DNA from: Pseudo-nitzschia pungens
Lineage: Eukaryota; Bacillariophyta; Bacillariophyceae; Bacillariales; Bacillariaceae
DNA: 64,000 bases
Assembly: GCA_037355855.1 (NCBI GenBank)
Contig: CM074764.1
Coordinates: forward strand, 248,001-312,000
Direction of reading: 5' to 3'
This document shows positions 52,049-62,884 of the stretch, piece by piece. The stretch's first letter is position 1. The number at the start of each line of letters is the position of its first letter. The position numbers and the translations under genes were made by a program. The notes beneath the pieces are model-generated. The model was not told where the DNA came from. It was given only the letters and a program-made list of their open reading frames with translations, and did not search any database.

Positions 52049-54189
52049 TTACTCAGAATCCGCGGATCGGACCGACATTTTCTGATCTTGGATCTTTATC
52101 AGCTTGAGCTTGAGATCTCGGTAGGCGATTGCCACCTTGGTTTTCACCTGAGACATGTCAGTCATTTTCTTCCAGCAGTCGTCCTTGCTGTCCCAAGTCA
52201 AAAATCTGCCCTTCCTGTTCTCCAGCACTTCGTGTACGATTTCCGTGGCGATCTCGTCCTTGGTTTTTGGCGACGTCCACGTGGCCCCATTTACACACCA
52301 GTCTTGGATCTTCGACTCGATCAATCCGCGAAACATGACATTACCGGGATTATGGATCATGGTCGACCCCGATCGAAAGACAACGTCGTTGCTTTGTGGA
52401 CAGTCAATGATGGAAGATGCAGCCACCGGTTCCTCCTCGATGCGATGCTGGAGCTTGAGCCATTGCCTGAAGTGTTGGGATTTGACTGTATTGGAGTTGG
52501 TAACTGGGACTTGACTGGCGAGAATTCCGTATCCAGCCAGAATATTCCGCATGTCCGATAAGGTCCCTGCGTTGGTTGGTTCGGGAGGTCAGCACCAAAA
52601 GGGGAAAGGACGTGAATGAGCAAGAAAATGGAACGGGTGAGATTCGCATTGGGACGGTATGGGAATCGGATTCCGTGTTTGCCGTAGCTTTCTTACCGAA
52701 ATGAAATCGCATTCGATTTATCCAAGAAATGCGGCTGCCTAGCGACAGAATCATCTTGCACAGCAATCCTAACAGAGGACTCCATCGGCTTTGGTTGTCG
52801 GTCAGTATACAATAGTGCACAGCACGTGGTATCAAGGGGAGTGCGTCAACCATTCTTCTGCAGTGGTAAGTGTAAGTGGTGTTCATATCTGCGAAGATAT
52901 CTCGAGTCCACGTTGTTGATGATGACGACGTCTGCGGCCAGACCAAAGAGACCACCCCCTTTCGTTGGGATTCCGGATCCCTTGTGCCAGCAAGACATAC
53001 ATATATTGTCAGTTTTACCTGTCGAACGCGATGCGCATACAATCCAACGAACCAACCAACAAATGAAGAGATCACACCGACGATGTTTTGCGATGGCAAA
53101 AGAGTGTGATCAAGCATTCAAACCAAGGAAGAAACCAGTCACCAACATTTTTGTGCAGTGGCGACGGAGTGTGATCAAGCGAACCAATCAATGATAACAA
53201 TCGTATGACCGACCGCAGTTGTCGTACGATAGCATCAGAGTGAGTCGATTCTGATACCTGAAAGCCACGAAATACAAACATCGCAGATATCAAAACAACA
53301 AATAAATAAATGGACGTACCCTCAGAATGGGATCGTGCTCGAATCCCATCTTCCCAACCCAAACCAAGACTCTCCGGCCGCTTCGGTCCCGGTAAGGCAG
53401 AACCTGCAACCAACCACTCTGTAGGATTTTCACTTCGCGCCTCGTGAAATCCGACAGCTTGATGGGTCGGAACAAGGCAGAATAGCCAAACAGCTCATAC
53501 ACCAGATTCAGATATTTCATCATCCGAACCGCTGCTTTCTTCGCATCGAAATGTTCGCATCTCAGAAATCGCAACCGAAACTCCATGCAGTTCACATACG
53601 CACTACCAGTGTTGATATGGGTGCCACTGTTGTTCTTGTTACCGACATGACTTCCCCATTGGCTGATCATATACCCGACTGCGAGAGACGATTGGACGAG
53701 AGACTGATTCGGTACCTCCCTGGAAGCTAGCGCTGCCACAATGGCTTCGATCTGACAGTCTTTTCGGACTAGTTCACAGAGTTCGAAACAAAGATTGGCC
53801 AGCGACTTTCTTATCAACGAGGGTGACTCTTCCTGCGAAAGACACGAAACACCGTGGACCTCTTCATTGATCAAGACCCGGTCGTTGTGATCCAGTTTCA
53901 ACTGCTCTTCGGAAAGCTTTTTCTTGACGGCATCGAGATAATCCGTTGTGACGACTGATTCGTTCGTGCCTACGCTGCTGTTATCATCCGAGTGGAACGA
54001 GATAGGAGTGTTGTCACTGACAGTCTCGGGAACCATCTCGTTGTTGCTTATTTGGGTCGATTGATCTTCTGCTGGCAGATGTTTCAGAGATGCTTGCAGA
54101 GCTGAGTGCGATGTGCCTCCCTTCAGCATGTCGTTGCTGTCGTCTTCGTCCACATTCATTCTGTTGTCGATATCGAGTGGGACATACAT
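52049..54189 (-). CDS. CRAL-TRIO-like plus DUF6824-like protein, paralog B
   Basis: Three exons, 54189-53320, 53018-52697 and 52566-52049, encode 569 residues. Donors (gtacgt, gtaaga), phases (0 then 1) and positions match paralog A. ATG 54189 is followed by about 100 Ser/Asp-rich residues absent from A. The shared core has INEEVHGVSCLSQEESPSL, YVNCMEFRLRFLRCEHFD, FGYSALFRPIKLSDF and LPYRDRSGRRVLVWVG. Exon 2 has ESQRKGVVSLVWPQ. The DUF6824-like part has NDVVFRSGSTMIHNPGNVMF, GRFLTWDSKDDCW and KVAIAYRDL. Lipid transfer or sensing by the N-terminal module is an inference from the Sec14 family; the DUF6824 role is unknown. Not adjacent to A (12 kb apart), so the pair is not a simple tandem. Confidence 0.8.
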
Positions 54190-56898
54190 TGTTCATTGAC
54201 CAAGGACTTCGCGCTTTACTCGTCAGGAAGGTCCTAAGTGCGACTGGTAGTCACTATTGAATGACCAACCACTGAAAGGTAGGTATTCTTTCGTTGCTCA
54301 CGAAACTACTCGTACAAAATTACCTTCGTTTGCAATGATTCGATAACTATTTGTTCCGAACGTCTTTAGGTTTACCCCATAGTACGCATCAAGTACTTCC
54401 TACGTCACTTCGATAAAAGGAATTTCACACTGCGACTAAGATGATTTGACTATGTCAATCTGCTTGATTGTTGCTCGAGCTGTTTGCGAGTGATTTTTGA
54501 GTTCTTTGCTTATGGAATCGCTTTTGAGAGTGAATGAATAATCAATCTCATTCGAGCGCCATTTCGGAATGGCTGTGCTGTTTCGTTTCTGTCGCGGTTC
54601 GTTCAACACATAATAATTTTTTCATTTCGCTTCTTTTTAGAAGCCTTACTAAAGCATTTTGAAGAAGAATGCAAGATAGTTGACAACCTATATAGATGTT
54701 TTTACCGAGATAATAGAAGATTAGTTTTAAAGGCGTGAGCAACAACTATATGACACTTAAACTATTTTCACGAAACTCATGATTCAAGTATGAATTATCG
54801 TTCTTTGTTACCGTGCACATAGCGTCTCATTTTAAAGCTAATTTACTCTTTTGAGAGATGAAAAAATATCATGTTAGTTGTTTTTGACGTTTTCGTTTGA
54901 ATGGTCCAATACACTTAAGCATCAGTAGTTGTGTACCAGTCCTCTAGCTCTATCCTATCGATTACGAGTACTATCATGTGCTTTCTTGTATCTCGCCAAT
55001 AACAACACGTGTAGTATCATGTTCGTTGCATTAATTATTCTTCTCTTTGTTAATGATCATGATAACACTCATATTAGCACCAAAATAGGAAAAACATGAT
55101 TATGTGACCGAGACGTAATTACGAGTAAGTTACTTCAAAGCTCGTCGAAGGAGCCGACAGAAATTATTTAATTAAAAGAAATCGAATTCATATTGCAGCT
55201 GCTTGCAGACTGACTACTATGTTGTTCAAGGAACCTTTCTCTGGTGATTACTCTAAGGTTACCGGTACTACTGCATCAGCTATTCACATTCAACAATAAG
55301 AATCCAAAATAAAGCCTTGTGTCACTCCTGCTGGTGTTTACAATGTTCTTAGTTGGTGATGATTCTGATGGTTGTACCAGCACCAGTTCTAATACTCTCC
55401 TACTATTCCTCTTCCCTCTTCATACTACAAAACACATAATCAATGATGGGCTGGTAAAAGCTGTAGCAGAAACAGATCAGCAATACTAATACTACAGCAA
55501 TTGCTGCTGAAGCAAAGGACAGCACCCAAATCAACTGTCGTGGAGAGATCTTGGGACCCTACGGTACAAAGGGGAAAATGCAACAGCACATCTTCTTCAC
55601 AAAACAAACACTTCTGAATGAGCATGATTCAGTTCCGATTCATTCATTTTCTACCGTACTTTCGATCAGATTCATTCATTCTTCATCCTCGTCAAAGCCG
55701 AAACCGCACGGGAATACTTCTTGCACCTGGTACGGGTACGAAAAGTGAGGGCAATTGGAAGCCGACGGAACTCCTCGTCCTACCGGTAAGTCCGGATTGC
55801 GGAAGGTTTACGGGGTCGAATGAATCAATCCAATCCATCACTTTTTCGACGTGACGTCTTTTCTTTTACTGGTACATACCGTAAATCTTACATACTACGA
55901 AGTATTATATCCGTACTAGTATTTACAATAAGGTTACGGTATATTCTGTACATCATAATCTTACGGTAAACCTTAATTACTGGTACCAGAAATTGAACTT
56001 GTGTACGTATTTCGCGCAAAGTTATGATAAGGTTAAAACCTTACCGCAGAATAAGGTTACCGTACCGTACCGTAAGATCTTACGGTAAATCTTACATTCC
56101 TTTTCGTTCGATTTTTCAGGTCTTTTCTAAAAAATCCAGTGTAAGGTTTACTTGTTTTATTGGTACGTACGGTATTCTACACGAGTTCGTATCATACTAC
56201 TAGATTGTTTTCATACCGTACTTTTGATCGACATCACCGTCAGAGTAAGATTACCGGTAAGGGTGCACGGGTAATTAACCAAACCTTACTTGAATCTGGT
56301 ACTTTACTCGTACCGTAATTACTTTCCTCCAATTAAGGTTTCTTTTTCGCGTTGCGTAACATTGCTTGCAGCTTTGAATACCGTATTTTTTTTTGCACGT
56401 AGTACCTTATGTAAGAAGTACAAAATTCATTCGTACTGTACTATTTTTTGGATACCATACACTACAAGTAGGAATGACAAAAATCAATGCCTTAGGAACT
56501 CCGTCGAAGGTACCATCATGAAAATACCTTACGGTAAATAACCTTATTGAATCGAAATTCAATTGCTTTGGTCTAAGTGCGTCTCTGCGAGTCATAGTGT
56601 CCTATCTTGTGAATCCAACTAGTCTTTTGATTTTTTTATCCCAATATGCCCCAATCGTCAAAACGGCTTGGGCGGTGTCGCATTGTTGATAAAATCGCAG
56701 CGCTTGGGTCGAATCAACCGGTTACGAGTAGAAATTTGATTCGCGTGCTCATGCTTTTATGCTGTATGGTGGATAGTGGAGGAGTTGCCCGTCCCACGAA
56801 AGAAAACTCGGTGGAAGCGATATAGCAACAACATGTGACTTCGCTAAGGTCGTTATAAGAACATTTTCACCCTTCCCAGCCGAAACAAATCGTCCACC
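54190..56898. other. Intergenic spacer, motif-dense
   Basis: 2.7 kb without a supported gene. The stretch 55860-56540 is dense in GTAAGRTTAC/ACGGTA palindromic motifs. The remainder is AT-rich unique sequence. Confidence 0.6.
55860..56540. repeat. Dense cluster of GTAAG/CTTAC-ACGGTA palindromic motifs
   Basis: At least ten variants in about 680 bp, for example AAGGTTACGGTA near 55930, CTTACGGTAAACCTTA near 55962, and an overlapping run of CCGTACCGTAAGATCTTACGG near 56070. They occur in both orientations. Confidence 0.7.
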
Positions 56899-58694
56899 AT
56901 GGAGGATGGGATATCGACTTTGGAGGCAACGGGAGAACCCGCCTTCCAGTGGTTCGAAAAACACTGTCGCTGTAGCTTACGGGTTGTTCTGTATTCCTCT
57001 ATCGCACTCGTGGCAACCACGCTGCTGATGTTCGCCGGTGGCGCTCCTCTTTCCTCGGAAGAGGTTCCTCTGTTGACAACGAGGCGGGCAGAGAATAGCA
57101 ACAACCAAGCCATAACAAACCTGGCTCGGATTGGGCTGTGGGCCCCCCGGGTGTTTGGAACGGTGAGCCTGGCGACTTCCATCTGCATTATGGTCCTGTC
57201 TTGGGGTCGGCGGGACAGGGTGTTTCATCGCCTCGTGTTAGGTAAGCAATCCATTCGTCCACCCAGCTATGCGATGCGGTGCGGTACATAAATTCAATCC
57301 AGAAAGAACGCGATCGGCCAAAAAGTAAAAAGGAAAACGATTGGAGTGGAAGAATTCTAGAGCATCGCTTGAATCAATCAATCATCAATCGAACACCGTA
57401 TGAACCAACCCAATTCGATGTGAACATTTCGAAATGAAACAAGTTCCTGCGTGTCGTGCGAGCCAAATCGGCGGACAATTTGCTTTCTCTCATCCTTTAT
57501 CATTGCTTTGTGCATCCACTGAATCATCGCATGGTGTTTCAAAACCCCATTGCAACAGCCATGGGCCTGCACTTGTCTCTTTATGCCGTGTGCTTGATCG
57601 TCGGACCGGCGGCCATTCCCGTGGGAGCGAAAGATGCGATCGGCAACCACGGCACGGAGCGAACGTGCACGGCACAGGGGTTGCTCCTGCACGTTGCATT
57701 GCACAGTGTGTGTTGCTATTACAGCTGTTTGTCCCTCTACAGCTTCGTGGGGGTTCAGGCCAACTTTCGGGATTCCATCCACCGCAAAATAGAACCTTTT
57801 TTCCACGTTGGAGTCCACCTCTATCCGATTGCTTCTGGTCTTTATCTGTTGAGCCAGCAGGCCTTTAACAATCGCGGGTTGGGGTTTTGCTCCACTTCGA
57901 GCGCGCCGGTGGCCTGTCTTCATGATCCGGACGTTCACTGCGACCGGGGTCCCTCGAAGGAGGAGTGGCGCAAACTCCAAATATATTTATGGATCTTTCC
58001 GATGCTCTTCTATGTGTTGCTTCCGACGCTCATCATGATTGCCCTCTGTATCAGGGTGAAACACAACCAATTCCGTGTGTTAATCGCGTGGCAGGACGTT
58101 GCCAAGCAATCGGTTATCTATCTTGTTTTGATACAAGTGGTTATCTGGACGTGTTTTGTCCAGGTCATGTGGGAATTGCATTCCGAGGATGGTCCCACCA
58201 AACGGTATCCCCGCGCTTACAATGGCTTGCGGGTCTTCAAGCTGTTCCTGAAGGGACTTTTTTCGACTTTCGTCTTGCTCATGTACATGTATTTTTCCTT
58301 TGACAAAAGCATCCTCACAATGTTGGTCGCTCCCCACGCTGGCAGAGCTGCCGCTCCCTCCACCACCGCAAACTCGAATACGGAGACGCCAAAATTGGCG
58401 CCGTCGATTATTCCGCAGCAACAACAGCAACAGCGACACCACCTCCACATTTTCCAGAGCCAAGAGCTACACGTGGATGGCGATCCATCTCCGAACATAC
58501 GGAGACGATCCTCCTCGAGCAAAATGAAAAAACGACGATCCACATCCGAGACGTCCTCCGCCTTTAACATTTTCGACGGGACGAGTGCCTCCGGAGCCTT
58601 TGCAAACTTTGTATTTGATGGTGATTCCGAAGACGAACGTGCCGACTTGCGGGAAACCAAATATTGGAGCAGTATCCAGAACATAAACCATTAG
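56899..58694 (+). CDS. Heptahelical (GPCR-like) membrane protein
   Basis: Exons 56899-57241 and 57463-58694 give 524 residues; the intron is gtaagc..cgag, phase 1. The acceptor was chosen because it alone keeps frame after the TGA at 57435, yielding RLVLAKSADNLLSL. Hydrophobic helices: LYSSIALVATTLLMFAGG, GTVSLATSICIMVLSW, LHLSLYAVCLIVGPAA, LLLHVALHSVCCYYSCLSLY, FHVGVHLYPIASGLYLL, LWIFPMLFYVLLPTLIMIAL, VIYLVLIQVVIWTCFVQVMW and LFLKGLFSTFVLLMYMYF. The number and spacing fit a seven-helix receptor similar to the cAMP/class-E-like receptors of diatoms, though the first segment may add an eighth helix. Two Cys near the extracellular CSTSSAPVACLHDPDVHC loop could form disulphides. The C-tail of about 115 residues is Ser/Lys-rich with poly-Gln and suits phosphorylation. 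Ligand unknown. Confidence 0.75.
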
Positions 58695-58734
58695 AAGGAA
58701 AAAAATACAAATTGAACAGAGATTAAAAACACTA

Positions 58735-59351
58735 CACGTTTAGTACCTAATGACAAAATGTCAAAATTGACAGTGCACGCTGTTGTGAATTAGGTCAATG
58801 ATCATTACTCACTCAATTTTCAATCAATTTCCTTCAAACTTGAGCTTCAAACAGCTCACATAGTGTTCTGAAACATCCTAAATTTTTGTTGTAGTAGGAG
58901 CATCACATCGATTTTCATTCTGTGGCTAGTTTGCAGTCAATTTTTTGAAATATTTTTCAAAAAATGACAAGTGGTAATCCCTACCTCAAAACAAAGCAAT
59001 GGGCACAATGCAAGTACTAGAAAGGTCCTTTGCCATCAATTGAACTTCATGGTAGTAAGTTGAGCCATAGGTGACATCATATTAGCACTGTGGGGCAAGT
59101 GAGTATGTCAGTGTTTGCTTTTGGGTCGAATACTGCAAGCCCATGCACCAAAAAATTGAATTGTGTCTGATTGTCTGAGAGCTGCTATCACTCCAATATA
59201 GCACTACCAACCTCACCAAACAACATAAATTCATCAAGAAATAGACATTTGTAGAAAATCCTTGAGTGATATTGGGTAATTTGAATCTGAACCTTATTTT
59301 CAACAAAAATTAATTGACAAAGCTGTCAATTGTCATTAGGTACTAAACGTG
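58735..59351. mobile_element. Tc1/mariner-type MITE with TA target duplication
   Basis: 617 bp bounded by perfect inverted ends CACGTTTAGTACCTAATGAC.. and ..GTCATTAGGTACTAAACGTG. TA is present on both sides (58733-58734 and 59352-59353), the hallmark of Tc1/mariner-type insertion. Near each end there are further TTGACA/TGTCAA inverted motifs. No transposase ORF, so non-autonomous. It lies 40 bp after the stop of the receptor gene, probably in its 3' UTR or flank. Confidence 0.82.
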
Positions 59352-59353
59352 TA

Positions 59354-61024
59354 CAGCAGCAGCACGAAAACAACGGAATAGTGCAGAGCTATCATACCAG
59401 TTGACACGCATGCCATGTCGTTTTCGAACGATTGAGTTCCGAGTACATGTTTCGACTCGTGCCACTGACGGTTGTTATGAAACGTGTAGAGAAACTAATG
59501 ATTATTATTATTATTATTATACTGTCCCCTCTCGTGTAGGAACAGTAGAATTCAGTATCGAATTCAGAAACATCCCCTATCCTCAACAACAAGGGTACTT
59601 CAACTCCCTGACACACAACTTTTGATCATCATGTTTGGTATCTATCGAGATCCACTTATCTCCTACAAGAGCTCTTTCGACCGGAGCAGACCTAACAAGC
59701 TGGTAACCCTTCACTCCAACAACGCCGAAGGCAGCACCGATAGCCCCGATGACCCCCCCCCCTCTTCACTGACAAAGGAGGCCTGGAAGAAATGCTCTAT
59801 GTGGAAGAAGCATTCCGAAATGGGGCCACGGAGCTGGATCTTCCAGGAAACAAACACGTCGGACACTTCAGTTGATCCCTTACGACAGACGCGCAAACCA
59901 CATGAAATGGAATGGGATGGAGTGAAATGCTACTTGATCCCCTCGATGACGAAGGGATCGAAATACAGTATCAAACTCGCATGGGTGGATATCAAGCACC
60001 AGCCATCATTGACTTGATCGAGCTCTACTCTGATGCTGAAGGTGCAAGGGATATCCTTCACAGCTAGCTACCTCCGTGGACCGGACTGCAGGAAGAAACT
60101 AGTAAACTCCACATGCAAGTCACACTCAGAGATGACTCCTGGTCCTCATGAAATACACGGTACCTCCAAGCTACAAGGAACAAGAGCCCCTCTCTCTCTA
60201 GCCCAGAAGCTCACCACATCCCTCAACTCTTTTCCAAACCCCTGGATAGAGGACTATGGTCGCATTCGTAGTAGAGGCATCCATGAGGACACTACAGTTC
60301 AGTTCTTCGTGTACCATACGAGCTGCCCTTGGAGACAATGAGCGAGAAAGAACAAGAGTACCAAGAGCAACGGGAGACGTCCCAACAGCTCTCATAACAA
60401 CTCAAATTCCAGTCGGAAACGAACAGGGAACGACAAAGGGATTTGGAATATTCGTTGCAATTTCGATTTGTGTACGCGAAACTTTCATGGGGCATGTTCC
60501 ACTATTTGTTAAACTCTGCAACATGACAAGAGAAGTTTTTTCTTTGTTTTTGTTTTCTTTTTTTTCGAATCCGTCGATATTTTTTTACGAAACAGATCTC
60601 TTTTTGGAATTGCCCGTCTTGATTTCTATCTCCCACTTCAATGTCTGTCTCGGAGTGCTCCTTGCGATGTTTTGTTTCGTTTCGTTTGGTTGTGCCAAAA
60701 ACTTCCGAATTTCTGCGCTGCGTAGGAACAGCTCGAACTCGAATGCATATGCCTCCCCCCCCCCCACTCGCAAGCCGCGGCGACGTTTGGAACACAGTTC
60801 GGACGGACCAACCGACCAACTCGTTCAGCCGACGCGAACGCGACGAGACGGGATCGCCAGTCGTGTCATGTCATGTCGCATCGCGGCACGGAGTCGAAAA
60901 TCCTTTCGTCCGTCCAAAGGAATCCAATGATAGTATTGATCTTCGTGTCTGTCCCTTGCGATACGTTCGCAGCCCATTACTCGAAGCGCAGACGGAATCT
61001 TCCAAGATGCGCCGCTTAGCAACA
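59354..61024. other. Intergenic spacer with a possible decayed ORF
   Basis: 1.7 kb. At 59622-60065 two overlapping frames read as plausible protein (EAWKKCSMWKKHSEMGPRSW; then LLDPLDDEGIEIQYQTRMGG and APAIIDLIELYSDAEGA) but are broken by shifts. This may be a relic of a mobile element or gene; I do not recognise the family. Poly-T, poly-C and ATT repeats (about 59506) are also present. Confidence 0.45.
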
Positions 61025-62884
61025 CTACTTTGCGGCTGCTTTTGCTTTCGCTGCCGGTGGCGGGGCTCCTTGTTTCGGAGCTGCCGGGGTTTGTGCCTTT
61101 TTCGCCAAAGTTGTTGTAGCTACTGCTGCTGCTGCTGGTGGTGGTAGATTTGTTGTTCTTTTGTTACCACCGGTGGTTGCGGTTGGCTTTGCTTTAATGA
61201 GTGTTTTCTTGATGATCTTCTTGGAGCTGGTTGTTTTTGCGGGATTGGCTGGTTGTTTCGGTGTTGCCGGTGTTTTTGGTGGAGCGGGTTGTTGTTGTTT
61301 TGGCGGTGCCGATTTTCGAGTCATTGTTTGTTCTTTGGGGGACGGTGGTGGTTGTTTTTTGGGCGGAGGTGGTTGTGTTTTGATTGGGGCCGGAGGTGTC
61401 TTAGGTGGTTGTTTTGATACGGCTTTGTTTTGCTCGGCTGCCGGCATGTGGGCCAGTGGTTTTTGTTGCGATTGCGATGTTGATTGCGGTTGCGATTGCG
61501 ATTTTGATTTTGTTTGCGTTGGTGATTGTCCCGTCAATGACGACTCGGCCGGCGGCTCGGCGATCGTCTCGGTGGCCAGCAGCGGTTGGAACCAGTCCTC
61601 GCTTGTCCAAACGTCCTCGATGATCGATTTGGCATTGACGGAACAAAAGAGCCGTGGAGCGTCCTTGTTAAAGGTGTTCCGATCGAGCCGCTGAAATTTG
61701 GAGCGGCCCCGGACGCCGCTGGCATCGATCGCTTTCAGCACCGCGTTCTCGTATTGCTTGGACATCTTGTACAGCTTGTCGAGGTGCTGTGGCAGCAGGC
61801 AGACCCGGGGCATCTCACCGGGCGGTTGGAGCATGCCGTTGTCCCACCGGGAGCGAAAGGCGGCCTCCGCTGCGGGTGTCACTTCGTAGCCGCGTGCCCT
61901 GAGCGCGTCCATGAGCTCGAAAAAATCGAGGGAGGTGCTCTGGTTGGAAGTGGAGTCGTCGCCGCCGATATTCTCGCCGAGCAGATCGGCCCGGTAGTGC
62001 ATGGCGCACGAGTGCTCGGCGTTGGGGAGTCCCCTGCACACAAAGGACGCCGGGAGGGACTTGCCCTTCAATTGTCCCAGATCCAGAACGGTGACCCTGG
62101 AAAAGTTTTGTGCAAGGTAGCGCTCGTAGGTTGGCCCGGTGTGGAGCTGGCTCCAGTACTCGAGATTTCCCGGCTTGGAGATCCATTCCACAATCGTCGG
62201 AAAGGGCGCCCCGTGATTTAAGGAATTCGTCTTGGAGATCTCGTTGTGCAGCGAGGCGATCCAGGTGTAAAAGGGCCGGTAGTACAGGACAATCTCGACG
62301 TCAAAGCGGGGTTCCAGCAACGACTGGAGTCTGGCCAGGTCCGTCCCGGGCCGGTCGAATTCCTCGGAGGTCAGCAGGACGTTCAGCCGCTTGGAATAGG
62401 ACTCGTCCAAGAATCGGTAAAAATCCCGCAGCAATCCCTCCTCCTTGTCCGGCGTGCACAGGAATTCCGTTTCGGTCCGGCGGTCCTTGTTGAAGCAGGC
62501 CGCCAGGTGGGCCACGTTTTTCGTGTCGTTCGGCTTGACTTCGGCGTCGATGGCCCCCGTCGTGACCCGGAGTTTCACAGAGGGCATGACGTAGTTGTCC
62601 CGGGCCAGGAGATCCGAAGCTTGCTTGGTGAGGGAGTTCTGGATGATGGAGGATCCCGTCTTGTGGGGGCCGGCGTGGATGATCGCCTTGGGTTTTCCGT
62701 TGTGGGGTATGTGGCTGACGATGCCAAAGAATGGGAAATCTTTGTGGAGGCGAGAGACCAATAACACGTTGCCGAGAACCACCACCACCACGAAGGCTTG
62801 CAGTTTTGTGCTAAAGCGGGAGAATCGCCGCCGAGGTGTCATTTGTGGCCTTCCATTCAACCACTCTTTTGACGTTTGCACCAT
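61025..62884 (-). CDS. Golgi type II sulfotransferase-like protein with Pro/Gln/Lys-rich tail
   Basis: A 619-residue single exon; ATG 62884. A basic start (PRRRFSRFS) precedes one hydrophobic anchor (LQAFVVVVVLGNVLLVSRL, about residues 27-47), the type II Golgi layout. The PAPS-binding 5' loop is AIIHAGPHKTGSSIIQ (about 69-82), and the 3'-phosphate region is likely VLYYRPFYTWIASLHNE (about 200-216). Together they indicate a sulfotransferase moving sulfate from PAPS to glycans or proteins. The catalytic region ends near residue 430. The last 180 residues are Pro-, Gln-, Lys- and Ala-rich (PPPPKKQPPPSPKEQ, SSKKIIKKTLIKAK), unusual for the family. Sulfated cell-wall polysaccharide is the likely context in a diatom, by inference. 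The tail is encoded in the same uninterrupted frame. Confidence 0.8.
   Translation of the reverse strand: MVQTSKEWLNGRPQMTPRRRFSRFSTKLQAFVVVVVLGNVLLVSRLHKDFPFFGIVSHIPHNGKPKAIIHAGPHKTGSSIIQNSLTKQASDLLARDNYVMPSVKLRVTTGAIDAEVKPNDTKNVAHLAACFNKDRRTETEFLCTPDKEEGLLRDFYRFLDESYSKRLNVLLTSEEFDRPGTDLARLQSLLEPRFDVEIVLYYRPFYTWIASLHNEISKTNSLNHGAPFPTIVEWISKPGNLEYWSQLHTGPTYERYLAQNFSRVTVLDLGQLKGKSLPASFVCRGLPNAEHSCAMHYRADLLGENIGGDDSTSNQSTSLDFFELMDALRARGYEVTPAAEAAFRSRWDNGMLQPPGEMPRVCLLPQHLDKLYKMSKQYENAVLKAIDASGVRGRSKFQRLDRNTFNKDAPRLFCSVNAKSIIEDVWTSEDWFQPLLATETIAEPPAESSLTGQSPTQTKSKSQSQPQSTSQSQQKPLAHMPAAEQNKAVSKQPPKTPPAPIKTQPPPPKKQPPPSPKEQTMTRKSAPPKQQQPAPPKTPATPKQPANPAKTTSSKKIIKKTLIKAKPTATTGGNKRTTNLPPPAAAAVATTTLAKKAQTPAAPKQGAPPPAAKAKAAAK

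Noticed and set aside
60256..60930. 224-codon plus-strand ORF upstream of the sulfotransferase
   Set aside because: Contains poly-Phe and poly-Pro from T and C runs; no family signal.
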